NCBI GenBank assembly: GCA_035290045.1
Contig: DATDVH010000059.1
Span: 1-17,843 of the forward strand
Direction of reading: 5' to 3'
DNA from: DATDVH01 sp035290045
GTDB taxonomy: Bacteria; Patescibacteriota; Microgenomatia; UBA1406; HO2-37-13b
Length of the DNA: 17,843 nt
In this document: positions 1-7,397 of the stretch, piece after piece
How positions within the stretch are numbered: position 1 is the stretch's first letter
Layout: every line of letters begins with the position of its first letter
Made by a program: the position numbers and the translations under genes
The notes under the pieces: generated by a model
Database searches by the model: none
What the model saw: the letters and a program-made list of their open reading frames with translations, nothing else
Told to the model about the DNA's origin: nothing

Positions 1-86
1 TAGGTTTTTTTGGAACTGTAATACTGAAATTGTTTGCCGAACCATTTGATTTCTTCAAACAAGTAGCTGAAAACTGGAATAAGTAA
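1..86 (+). CDS. Possible 3' end of an upstream gene (partial)
   Basis: A reading frame is open from the window edge (first full codon at 3) to TAA at 84-86 and encodes 27 residues, ending in FDFFKQVAENWNK. The amino-acid composition looks protein-like and the frame ends 6 nt before the convergent EamA gene, which is how a real gene end would sit. There is no start codon in the window, no domain can be recognised, and 27 open codons can occur by chance. This is a low-confidence call. Confidence 0.3.
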   Translation, partial: GFFGTVILKLFAEPFDFFKQVAENWNK

Positions 87-92
87 ACCTTT

Positions 93-1013
93 TTAATTTC
101 TTTGTATCTTATGTATCGGATGATAATGAAAACGATTTTCTGCGATAAAAATACCGATAAAAATAAAAATTGCTCCTAACCCATAATATATATTCGGGAA
201 TTCTGAAAGGAGAAGCATGCCCAACACCAAACCAGTAAGCGGATCTATATAATAGAAAATCCCCACCTCCTGGGCTTTTACTTTACTTATACCCCAATTA
301 AATAAAAAATATGCAAGAGCTGAAGAGAAAAAAATACCAAACACAATTCCAATCCAACCATCTCTTTGCAGTTGACTGACCGACCATGTTGCAGATTCTC
401 TCAACGCAAAAGGCAGAAACATGAAAGATCCTAATATAAACTCCAAAAAAGTCAGCTGAACCACACTCATTCTTTTCATGATGGATTTATTCAAAAGAGG
501 TTTTATCACCATACCAGATATAGTAGAAATCACCAAAAAAAAATTACCTTTGACTGCGAGGTTCATCGCGATTTTGCCTGTCAGAAGCAACGGATAAAAC
601 ACGATTAACAAAACTCCGACACCGCTCAACATCATACCACATAACACTTTTAGTTTGATTTTTTCCCTTAAAAAAAACACCGATCCGAGAAAAAGAAAAA
701 CAGGCGCTGAAGATAAAATAAGGGGAGCATTGATACTTGGCGTATCTTGTAATCCTATGAAGAAAAAACCTATATGTAAAGCTATTCCAAAAAATGCAGA
801 CGCACCTATATAACTCCATTCTAACACAGTTAACCTGCTCCATCTGGGGATAACAAAAGGTAGAAAAAGCAAACCTGCAATAAAGAAACGGATAAACGCA
901 AGAGTGAAAGGAGGTATTTCTTGCAACGCAAGTTTGAAAATGGACGGAGCCGCACCCCAAATCACATTTGCGATAACCAGGGCAAAAACTGGATTGCGCA
1001 AAACGTTTTTCAT
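93..1013 (-). CDS. EamA/DMT-family permease
   Basis: This 306-aa protein is almost entirely hydrophobic, with about ten membrane segments arranged as two EamA halves. The N-terminus (VIANVIWGAAPSIFKLAL, with the Asn/Trp-Gly pattern) and the LREKIKLKVLCGMMLSGVGV segment, repeated in kind near the C-terminus, are typical of drug/metabolite-transporter superfamily exporters. The length is normal. The substrate cannot be read from sequence. The ATG lies 2 nt after the stop of the glycosyltransferase gene, so it is the last gene of a three-gene minus-strand operon. No Shine-Dalgarno is visible; the spacer is an ATTAAAAA repeat. Because the partners are a DPM1/GtrB-like transferase and a DUF2079 protein, a role in moving a lipid-linked sugar across the membrane, as ArnE/ArnF do, is plausible but inferred. 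Confidence 0.85.
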   Translation of the reverse strand: MKNVLRNPVFALVIANVIWGAAPSIFKLALQEIPPFTLAFIRFFIAGLLFLPFVIPRWSRLTVLEWSYIGASAFFGIALHIGFFFIGLQDTPSINAPLILSSAPVFLFLGSVFFLREKIKLKVLCGMMLSGVGVLLIVFYPLLLTGKIAMNLAVKGNFFLVISTISGMVIKPLLNKSIMKRMSVVQLTFLEFILGSFMFLPFALRESATWSVSQLQRDGWIGIVFGIFFSSALAYFLFNWGISKVKAQEVGIFYYIDPLTGLVLGMLLLSEFPNIYYGLGAIFIFIGIFIAENRFHYHPIHKIQRN

Positions 1014-1015
1014 TT

Positions 1016-1921
1016 TTAATTTTTAATTTTTTTCCTACTGATATACACTATCAACTCTCCAATAATCCCAGTCATGATAATCTGTATACCCACTATAATC
1101 AAAAGAATAGCAAAAAGCAAAAGAGGACGGCGATACAGCAACTTGCCATAAAATACCCGCTCAATAGTCATATAAAACGATAGTAAAAATCCACTACTAA
1201 AAAACGCTCCGCCAATGCTTCCGAAAAAATGGAGTGGTTTTTCTGCAAAACGATAAATAAAATAGGTGGTAATCGTATCAATCAATCCAAAAAAAAGGCG
1301 AAAAAATCCATACTTTGATACTCCATGCAATCGAGGAGTATGTCTAACTATTAGTTCAGTTGTTTTAAATCCAGCGTTATCCGCTATATGAGGAAGAAAC
1401 CGATAATTGTCTCCATACAGTGGAATTTCTTCAAGTACTATCCGCTTCATTGCTTTTAATCCGCAATTCATATCGTGAAACTTTGATCCTAAAAAAAGCC
1501 GAATAATAAACCAGTTAAAAATAGAGGAGGGGAGTGTCTTACCGATAGCATCTTTTCTATCGCGTCGCCACCCATTCACGAGATCATATCCCTCATGTAT
1601 CTTTTCACATAAAAGAGGAATATCAGCAGGATCATTTTGCAAGTCAGCATCTATAAAAACGATAATATCTCCTCTCGATGCATTGACACCGCTGAATAAT
1701 GCCTTTCCTTTTCCCAAACGTTTGCGATGAGTTGTGAGAATAATCTGTTCTGAACTTTTAATTTTTAATTTTGAAGTATCCATTGATCCATCATCCACAA
1801 AAATCATTTCGTATTCATATCTTTTCAGCTCCTGAGTTATTTTTCTACATAACGGTTCAAGTGTGTTTTCTTCATTATAAAAAGGTATAATAATTGAGAT
1901 CATAGAATGATAGTATATCAT
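1016..1921 (-). CDS. GT2 glycosyltransferase, DPM1/GtrB-like, membrane anchored
   Basis: A GT-A fold family 2 glycosyltransferase of 301 aa. The sequence shows the SIIIPFYNEE start, the nucleotide-binding VDDGS (42-46), the metal-binding DADLQ (91-95), CGLKAM and the RLHGVSKYG acceptor-region motif, followed by two hydrophobic segments near 232-255 and 268-292. This architecture matches GtrB/ArnC/DPM1 enzymes, which transfer a nucleotide sugar to a polyprenyl phosphate on the cytoplasmic face; the sugar is unknown. The ATG at 1921 overlaps the upstream stop by 4 nt (ATGA), supporting translational coupling; an internal ATG at 1903 would start directly at MISIIIPF and is a reasonable alternative. 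The region after VDDGS is short for the family and contains SKLKIKSS, encoded by an AT repeat also present at the gene's 3' end. Confidence 0.9.
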   Translation of the reverse strand: MIYYHSMISIIIPFYNEENTLEPLCRKITQELKRYEYEMIFVDDGSMDTSKLKIKSSEQIILTTHRKRLGKGKALFSGVNASRGDIIVFIDADLQNDPADIPLLCEKIHEGYDLVNGWRRDRKDAIGKTLPSSIFNWFIIRLFLGSKFHDMNCGLKAMKRIVLEEIPLYGDNYRFLPHIADNAGFKTTELIVRHTPRLHGVSKYGFFRLFFGLIDTITTYFIYRFAEKPLHFFGSIGGAFFSSGFLLSFYMTIERVFYGKLLYRRPLLLFAILLIIVGIQIIMTGIIGELIVYISRKKIKN

Positions 1922-3384
1922 CTCATCCTTTTATATACTTCAATTCCATTTTGATTGAATATATTTTCAAATAAAGGGCTTTTTTGTAATTCTTTATAAT
2001 ACCCGTCAATCGTGTCTTTTAAACCTTTTGTATTGTATGGATAATGTCTTGATTCAATCTCAACTGTCCGTATGATGACATAATCCGCCAATACATAACG
2101 ATTATCAAACAAGTAAAAAGTCTTTCTATCAGTAAAATAAGGTGCGATTTTTGGCGTTGATGAGATAATGAGATTTTCATTTTTGAGGGTCTTTCTCCAC
2201 AGTTGAATATAACGGAGTTGATATGCAGGGGATATATATACAACTTTCTCACGGGAAAACGGAAATGGACTCTTGAAATAACTCATGACACCTGTTGCGA
2301 TAAGAATAGGCAAAGAGATCATCAAAGGAGTGATACATGGCAATTTCCTCATCAGCCGTCTTGCACCATATATTCCTGCGATAAACACAAAAGGAGTGAT
2401 AACCGCAGTATAATGAAAAAAAATATTTCTCATGTTCCAATTATTACTCAAGAGATTTATCGCAAACTCAGGAAGAGTAATCACGCTCCATAATGGAGCA
2501 AGAAGTGAAAAAAAGACTAATGGAGCTGATAGCACAAATAGATAGCGCGCCGTATCGCTATGGAAAATGCGTTGTATCACTTCATCAGGATGTGTGATAA
2601 TTCCTCCTATCACTCCTTGGGGAGTGGCGCCGAACTCTTCGTACCGAGACAGTGCAAAATGCGAGCTTTGTCGGAAAAAGGGAATGATAATCCAAATAGA
2701 TTCAATAAACCAAAATATACTCACAATAGCAATGAGTGATCCAAAAAAAAGAGTTTGTCTCTGTGATTTTTTGATTCCGTTAAAAATAAAAAATGCCCCA
2801 AAAAACATCGTCGTGAGCGCCACATTTTCTTTGGCAAAAAGAGAAAGGATAAAAAATATAAAACTTGTTCTATATCGCCGTCTCACTGCAAAGTACGTCA
2901 TAAAAAGAAGAAATATCGTTGATACAGTCACTGCATGAAAATCAAAAAGGATAGCGCGTTGCAGTGGAACGTACATAAGATACGCACAAGAAAAAGTAAG
3001 AGATAATCCCCGAGAACGGACGACATACCGAGAAAGGAGATAGACTGCTAAAGCGCCCAAAGCAATAATAACGCTTTGCAAAACGAGTAATGTCTCAGGT
3101 CCTTGGTAAATAAAATAAAAAGGCGCAAACAAAACCAAAAGAATATCGTTATGAATGGCCATACGCTTGAAAGTATTAACACCTGTAGGGTTAGTCAATT
3201 CAAGAAGACGACCGCGAAACGTATTATATATTGTCTGATCCATAATACCCAAATCATAATAACTTGAGTTAAATGTCCAATGTCGCATGAGCGAAAGGTA
3301 TGAAAAATAAAAAGAGAAGAAAATAATCAACACGAAAAGAATACAGAGATATTTGTGTTTTTTCAAAAAAAATATCATCCGCAT
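1918..3384 (-). CDS. DUF2079 polytopic membrane protein (GT-C-like)
   Basis: A 488-aa protein with about ten to twelve hydrophobic segments. After the first membrane helix (13-31) comes YDLGIMDQ (43-50) and then an IHNDILLVLFAPFYFIYQGPE-type segment with an LxLQS helix. This is the signature layout of DUF2079, whose members resemble GT-C enzymes such as ArnT: an acidic residue in the first outer loop (here D44) would be the catalytic base candidate. The last 100 residues form a soluble tail containing SSTPKIAPYF and a fairly charged C-terminus. It is the first gene of the operon with the glycosyltransferase and EamA genes. TATAAT sits 6 nt before the ATG at 3384; a second ATG at 3378 is possible. 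Transfer of a sugar from a lipid carrier to an envelope acceptor is inferred from fold similarity, not shown. Confidence 0.85.
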   Translation of the reverse strand: MRMIFFLKKHKYLCILFVLIIFFSFYFSYLSLMRHWTFNSSYYDLGIMDQTIYNTFRGRLLELTNPTGVNTFKRMAIHNDILLVLFAPFYFIYQGPETLLVLQSVIIALGALAVYLLSRYVVRSRGLSLTFSCAYLMYVPLQRAILFDFHAVTVSTIFLLFMTYFAVRRRYRTSFIFFILSLFAKENVALTTMFFGAFFIFNGIKKSQRQTLFFGSLIAIVSIFWFIESIWIIIPFFRQSSHFALSRYEEFGATPQGVIGGIITHPDEVIQRIFHSDTARYLFVLSAPLVFFSLLAPLWSVITLPEFAINLLSNNWNMRNIFFHYTAVITPFVFIAGIYGARRLMRKLPCITPLMISLPILIATGVMSYFKSPFPFSREKVVYISPAYQLRYIQLWRKTLKNENLIISSTPKIAPYFTDRKTFYLFDNRYVLADYVIIRTVEIESRHYPYNTKGLKDTIDGYYKELQKSPLFENIFNQNGIEVYKRMR

Positions 3385-3390
3385 CCCCTC

Positions 3391-3396
3391 ATTATA
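3391..3396 (-). promoter_or_regulatory. -10 box for the DUF2079 operon
   Basis: A perfect TATAAT on the minus strand ends 6 nt before the ATG at 3384, so transcription would begin about at the start codon. No good -35 hexamer is visible 16-18 bp upstream. Confidence 0.5.
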
Positions 3397-3449
3397 ACGG
3401 ATTTTGATATTTTTTAGGTTTTGGATCAGTCAATAAGACTTCATTTTGC

Positions 3450-3495
3450 CCTGTCTGCCGACAGGCTGAAAGTCCTGATCTAAAGCACGAAGGAC
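3450..3495. repeat. GC-rich palindromic element
   Basis: CCTGTC TGCC GACAGG (3450-3465) is a perfect 6-bp hairpin, followed by a GTCCT/AGGAC pair at 3472-3476 and 3491-3495. The local base composition is richer in G+C than its surroundings. It lies in the intergenic gap between the minus-strand sugar operon and the plus-strand restriction-modification genes. It resembles the short dispersed palindromes common in CPR genomes; there is no T-run, so it is not a standard terminator. Confidence 0.5.
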
Positions 3496-3553
3496 GAAGC
3501 GTTATGCCGCTGAAAGATGAAACAAAATTCAGGTTAACTATTACTTTTTAATG

Positions 3554-3559
3554 TAGAAT
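3554..3559 (+). promoter_or_regulatory. Probable -10 box for the methyltransferase
   Basis: TAGAAT ends 6 nt before the ATG at 3566, the same geometry as other promoters in the window. The only -35-like hexamer, TTAACT at 3534-3539, gives a 14-bp spacer, which is too short, so the call rests on the -10 alone. Confidence 0.35.
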
Positions 3560-3565
3560 GAGATT

Positions 3566-4879
3566 ATGACAACAAATAACATGAAAACTAATCATAAGAT
3601 CATACGAGGCGATTCAAGGCGAATGAAAGAATTGACAGATAATTCAACTCATTTGGTCATAACCTCGCCACCTTATTGGCAATTAAAAGACTATGGCACC
3701 GATAATCAAATTGGTTATCATGACAGTTATGAAAATTATATAAACAATCTAAATTTAGTTTGGCAAGAATGCTACCGAGTTTTAGAAAACGGCTGTCGTT
3801 TATGTATTAATATTGGAGATCAGTTCGCTCGTTCGGTTTATTATGGACGATATAAGGTCATACCGATAAGAACGGAAATTATTAAATTTTGCGAAACCGT
3901 CGGTTTTGACTATATGGGATCCGTTATCTGGCAAAAGACTACTACCATGAACACAACGGGCGGAGCAACAATAATGGGATCTTTCCCTTATCCTCGAAAT
4001 GGAATAATTAAACTTGACTATGAATTTATTTTGATATTTAAAAAAAATGGGGAACCGCAAAAATTGAATAAAGAATTGAAAGAATTATCAAAACTCACCA
4101 AAGAAGAATGGAATTTATATTTTCAGGGTCATTGGCATTTTAATGGAGTAAGACAAAACGACCATATCGCAATGTTTCCAGAGGAATTGCCAAAAAGATT
4201 GATAAAAATGTTTTCTTTCGTTGGCGACACAATATTGGATCCATTCATGGGTAGCGGCACAACAGCGTTGGCCGCGAGGAATTTGAGTCGTAATTCAGTT
4301 GGCTACGAAATAAATAAAAAATTCATAAATACAATCAAGCAAAAATTAGAGTTTAACGCTAACAAAATGTTTGATAATTCCACTGTAAATTTTACAGATC
4401 AAGGAAATACAAAGGACGATTATACCGAAGAAATCTCTAAGTTGCCCTATATTTTCAAAGACCCGATTAAACTTGATAGAAAAATGAATCCAAAAAAATT
4501 ACAATTTGGATCAAAAATAGACGATAGTAAAACGGAAAGAATCGATTTTTTTACCGTAAAAGAAATAATAGACCCAAAGACCATTAAATTGAATAACAAT
4601 TTAGTTATTAAATTATTAGGTATAAAAATTAATCCTGAAAAAATCGAAGACGCTAAAAAATATTTATTAAACAAAACCAGCAGACAAAGAGTCTTTTTAA
4701 GATTTGATAATCTAAAATACGATACAGAAAATAATTTATTATGTTATTTATATCTACAAAATAAAACTTTTATTAACGCTCATTTGATTAAAGAAGGTTA
4801 TGTTTTTGTTAATAATGAAATTGATTACAAATATAAAGAAAAATTTATTAATTTATCTCAAAATCATTATGAAAAATAA
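3566..4879 (+). CDS. DNA (cytosine-N4-type) methyltransferase with C-terminal SNase-like domain
   Basis: A 437-aa modification enzyme. The catalytic motif TSPPYW (33-38) precedes the AdoMet-binding motif DPFMGSG (225-231), the motif order of beta-class methyltransferases; SPPYW is typical of N4-cytosine enzymes. The methyltransferase part ends near residue 265. After a linker, residues about 329-416 align with the OB fold of staphylococcal nuclease (IIDPKTIKL, KLLGIKINPE, LLCYLYLQNKTFINAHLIKEGY). Of the nuclease's active-site residues D21, R35, D40, E43 and R87, the aligned positions read K, K, a non-acidic residue, E and N, so it should not cut DNA and may instead bind nucleic acid or protein. 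The stop overlaps the endonuclease start by 11 nt. The ATG at 3566 follows a -10 box by 6 nt; M6 (3581) is an alternative. Confidence 0.9.
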   Translation: MTTNNMKTNHKIIRGDSRRMKELTDNSTHLVITSPPYWQLKDYGTDNQIGYHDSYENYINNLNLVWQECYRVLENGCRLCINIGDQFARSVYYGRYKVIPIRTEIIKFCETVGFDYMGSVIWQKTTTMNTTGGATIMGSFPYPRNGIIKLDYEFILIFKKNGEPQKLNKELKELSKLTKEEWNLYFQGHWHFNGVRQNDHIAMFPEELPKRLIKMFSFVGDTILDPFMGSGTTALAARNLSRNSVGYEINKKFINTIKQKLEFNANKMFDNSTVNFTDQGNTKDDYTEEISKLPYIFKDPIKLDRKMNPKKLQFGSKIDDSKTERIDFFTVKEIIDPKTIKLNNNLVIKLLGIKINPEKIEDAKKYLLNKTSRQRVFLRFDNLKYDTENNLLCYLYLQNKTFINAHLIKEGYVFVNNEIDYKYKEKFINLSQNHYEK

Positions 4880-5567
4880 AACATCAAAGAAATTTTCAAC
4901 CGATTTTGGCAAAAAGGAAAAGGTATTAAATTATGCTTGCCAAACTTATCAATTGTCTCGACCAAATAAAGTCGGTGCGGTAATGGCGTTAATAAGAGAA
5001 TGCCAACCCAAAACAATCGACGAGTGGGAAAAATGGTATTTTGAAAAAGCATTTACTGAAAGTAAAAAACCCATAAAGATAACAACAGAAATTTTGGAAG
5101 AGTTGGGCGAACGTTTGCATGATAAAATTACTGAGGTCGTAATACCGGAATGGCAAGCCGCTTTTAGTGAATTGTCGCTACAAGATTGCAAAGATTATAT
5201 TTATAACTTAACAATAAATCGCACTTTCGATGGTTTTATTCGTGAAAAATCTGTAGTAAATGACGGATTAGCAAAACATTTTCCAGAAGTAAAATTTATT
5301 GAGAGCAACAACGATCTTGATCATGCTGGCGATATAGATTATTTAGGATTTGTGGACGATAAAGCTTTCGGCATACAAATCAAACCGATAACTGCAAAAG
5401 CGAATTTTGGCAATTATTCCATAACCGAAAGAATGAAAGCAAACTTTCTTGATTTTGAGAAAAAATATCAAGGCAAGGTATTTATTGTTTTTAGTTTAGA
5501 TGGAGAAATTGGCAATAAAAACGTAATTAAAGAAATTGAAGTGGAAATAAACAGATTGAAAAAATAA
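4869..5567 (+). CDS. Type II restriction endonuclease, MjaI-like, PD-(D/E)XK
   Basis: A 232-aa protein translated from an ATG inside the last codons of the methyltransferase gene (11-nt overlap), so the pair is a coupled restriction-modification operon. An in-frame ATG at 4800 would overlap by 80 nt and is less likely. Residues 155-172 (DIDYLGFVDDKAFGIQIKP region) form a PD-(D/E)XK-type core with acidic D155/D157, a beta hairpin and Q170-I-K172; the usual Glu is Gln, as in several restriction enzymes. The NRTFDGFIREKSVVNDGLA and NNDLDHAGDIDYLG segments resemble the MjaI endonuclease family as I recall it; MjaI cleaves CTAG. The family assignment is recognition from memory, but position beside a methyltransferase makes an endonuclease role likely regardless. 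Confidence 0.75.
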   Translation: MKNKTSKKFSTDFGKKEKVLNYACQTYQLSRPNKVGAVMALIRECQPKTIDEWEKWYFEKAFTESKKPIKITTEILEELGERLHDKITEVVIPEWQAAFSELSLQDCKDYIYNLTINRTFDGFIREKSVVNDGLAKHFPEVKFIESNNDLDHAGDIDYLGFVDDKAFGIQIKPITAKANFGNYSITERMKANFLDFEKKYQGKVFIVFSLDGEIGNKNVIKEIEVEINRLKK

Positions 5568-5620
5568 GGAGTTTTTAATTTTGGGCATTCACCCCGCTTA
5601 TTTTATAGATAATTGGGAAT

Positions 5621-6592
5621 TTAAAATTTCTCCTTCTTGTTTCCCGAATGATACTTTTTATGCACCTCCTTCAACCGCACATTGGTAACATGAGTATAGA
5701 TTTGCGTCGTAGAAATATTTTTGTGTCCCAACATCTCCTGCACAGAACGAATATCAGCGCCATGCGAAAGCAAATCAGTCGCAAATGAATGACGCAGAAC
5801 ATGAGGTCCAATACGAAATATGATTCCAACTTTTTTTCTATATTTTTCAATCAATCGTTCAATAGATCGCGCGGTGAGACGAACTTGCTCATGACTTAAT
5901 CCTTCAAGAATCTGCTGTTCTTTTGTCTTGATTTTTGGCCCTGAATAGCGGATAAATACCGGATGATACGCATCGCATCTTTTTTCAATATAACGAGAGA
6001 GCCAAAGCACTGCGCTCTCTGATAAAAATACCACGCGCGCACGACCTCCTTTTCCTATGATACCAAATTCTTTCGTATCAAAATTGACTTGATCGCGATT
6101 AAGCCCGACTAACTCTGATACACGAAGGCCTGTTGAGAAAAGTAATTCTAGAATAGCCCGATCTCTCATTCCGCGAATTGTTTTTACATCAGGGGAAACG
6201 ATGAGATTTTTTACCTCATCTTCTGTCAAAAATTTGATAGTCCGATCGCGAGCCTTGCCGAGTTCTATCATTTCAGGAGACATAACGGAAAGTTTTTTCC
6301 TAAGAAGATATTTTAAAAAAGTGCGAATGGCAACGAGAAAATAGTTTTGCGTTTGTTTTTTAAGTTCTCCCTTGGCAGGATTACGATATTCACGCGAGAG
6401 ATAAAGGCGAAAATCACGAATAGTATCATCAGTAATTTTCTCAACGCGATATTCTTTTGTCTGATTTTTATTCAATAACCATTGTATAAAAAAACGGAGA
6501 TAATATGCATACATACGGATCGTACGGAGAGAAAGATTCCGATCAAGCTCACTATATTCAAGAAACTGTATCAACGCTTCATTTATATCCAT
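5621..6592 (-). CDS. xerD: Xer-type tyrosine recombinase
   Basis: A 323-aa site-specific recombinase with an N-terminal SAM-like DNA-binding domain (about 1-100) and a C-terminal catalytic domain. All six catalytic positions are present: R157 (TGLRVSEL), K181 (GKGG), H264 and R267 (HVLRHSFAT), H290 (LGHKNIS) and the nucleophile Y299 (TTQIYTHV). Length and motifs fit XerC/XerD/XerH; the likely job is chromosome-dimer resolution with FtsK, although a mobile-element integrase cannot be excluded and the exact subtype letter is uncertain. The ATG at 6592 lies 9 nt from a clear -10 box. It is convergent with the restriction operon (53-nt gap) and divergent from the GGDEF gene. No attachment-like repeats were seen immediately beside it. 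Confidence 0.9.
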   Translation of the reverse strand: MDINEALIQFLEYSELDRNLSLRTIRMYAYYLRFFIQWLLNKNQTKEYRVEKITDDTIRDFRLYLSREYRNPAKGELKKQTQNYFLVAIRTFLKYLLRKKLSVMSPEMIELGKARDRTIKFLTEDEVKNLIVSPDVKTIRGMRDRAILELLFSTGLRVSELVGLNRDQVNFDTKEFGIIGKGGRARVVFLSESAVLWLSRYIEKRCDAYHPVFIRYSGPKIKTKEQQILEGLSHEQVRLTARSIERLIEKYRKKVGIIFRIGPHVLRHSFATDLLSHGADIRSVQEMLGHKNISTTQIYTHVTNVRLKEVHKKYHSGNKKEKF

Positions 6593-6601
6593 ATATCATA
6601 T

Positions 6602-6630
6602 ATTAAACGACATCATATAGATAAAGTCAA
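6602..6630 (-). promoter_or_regulatory. Promoter of the Xer recombinase
   Basis: On the minus strand TTGACT (6630-6625), a 17-bp spacer and TTTAAT (6607-6602) lie 9 nt before the ATG. The predicted transcription start is two or three bases before the start codon, so the mRNA is effectively leaderless. Confidence 0.6.
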
Positions 6631-6638
6631 CTGTCCGA

Positions 6639-6667
6639 TTGCATTTTATCTCTATAAGTTTTATAGT
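6639..6667 (+). promoter_or_regulatory. Promoter of the GGDEF gene
   Basis: TTGCAT (6639-6644), 17-bp spacer, TATAGT (6662-6667), then 7 nt to the ATG at 6675. The start predicted from the -10 box coincides with the start codon. It is back-to-back with the Xer promoter, 8 bp separating the two -35 boxes. Confidence 0.55.
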
Positions 6668-6674
6668 GGTTATT

Positions 6675-7364
6675 ATGATTGATAATACGAGAGAACAATC
6701 GATCCCGCCTCATCAGAAAGAGATTGATTTACAGCGCAAGATAGAAAAACTGAGCGAAGACAATGCTCGTCTGCGACAAATTATAGAAGATCAAAAACTA
6801 CAAATAAATACATTGAGGCAAGAAGTAGCATATGATGATCTTACCGGATTATATAAGAGAAAATTTTTTAACAGACGATTAGATGAAGAATTTTCAAAGC
6901 TTGGGGACAATCAAGAAAGACGAACAGATGATACACTCAAACATATCAGCATTGTTTTTCTGGATATAGATCATTTCAAAAATATTAACGACACAAAAGG
7001 ACATGCAAAAGGAGACGCTGTTTTAAAAAAAGTAGGAAATACGTTGTCTTCCAACGTCCGAGAAAGCGATCTTGTCTGCCGATGGGGAGGAGAGGAGATG
7101 GTAATTGCGTTATTGGGAGCAGACGAGTCAGAATCAGCAAAGATTGCAGAAACATTACGAAGTGTTATTGAAAAAGAGGTCGGTGTCACCACAAGCATAG
7201 GAATTGCAAGCTACAATGAGGGGATTTCGCCCGACGAATTAATTGATAGAGCCGATCAAACAATGTACAAAGCCAAACATAAACCAGGGGGAAGAAATTG
7301 TGTAGAATTATACTCAAATTTAACTCCAGAAGATCTTAACAAATATCAACCTTCCAAAAAATAA
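6675..7364 (+). CDS. Soluble GGDEF-domain protein (putative diguanylate cyclase)
   Basis: A 229-aa protein consisting of a coiled coil (about 15-52, heptad-like leucines) followed by a GGDEF domain (53-212). The metal-binding FLDIDHFKNIND segment carries D97, the signature reads GGEEM (138-142) rather than GG(D/E)EF, and R129-ESD-132 forms an RxxD inhibitory c-di-GMP site just upstream. The expected reaction is 2 GTP to cyclic di-GMP, with dimerisation through the coiled coil. The Phe-to-Met change at the end of the signature is unusual but leaves the Gly-Gly-Glu-Glu core. There is no sensor or membrane segment. The start is set at the ATG at 6675 because an earlier in-frame TTG at 6639 is part of the -35 box. 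A response regulator lies 5 kb away; a functional link is speculative. Confidence 0.9.
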   Translation: MIDNTREQSIPPHQKEIDLQRKIEKLSEDNARLRQIIEDQKLQINTLRQEVAYDDLTGLYKRKFFNRRLDEEFSKLGDNQERRTDDTLKHISIVFLDIDHFKNINDTKGHAKGDAVLKKVGNTLSSNVRESDLVCRWGGEEMVIALLGADESESAKIAETLRSVIEKEVGVTTSIGIASYNEGISPDELIDRADQTMYKAKHKPGGRNCVELYSNLTPEDLNKYQPSKK

Positions 7365-7375
7365 CAGTCTTTTCC

Positions 7376-7394
7376 ATGTCTTTATGTCAGACAT
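7376..7394. terminator. Weak bidirectional hairpin between convergent genes
   Basis: ATGTCT (7376-7381) and AGACAT (7389-7394) form a 6-bp inverted repeat with a 7-nt loop, followed by a T-rich tract up to 7407. It lies in the 33-nt gap between the convergent GGDEF and large hypothetical genes. The stem is AT-rich and weak. Confidence 0.3.
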
Positions 7395-7397
7395 TAT

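Noticed and set aside
544..960. A 138-codon minus-strand frame inside the EamA gene
   Set aside because: Same strand, other frame; Cys/Phe-rich without domain features, while the EamA frame is a full-length family member.
2567..2938. A 123-codon plus-strand frame opposite the DUF2079 gene
   Set aside because: Antisense shadow of a well-supported gene, with no promoter and no recognisable domain.
4800..4868. N-terminal extension of the restriction endonuclease from ATG 4800
   Set aside because: The extension overlaps the methyltransferase C-terminal domain by 80 nt and reads as Lys/Ile/Leu-rich shadow sequence; ATG 4869 gives a normal coupled junction.
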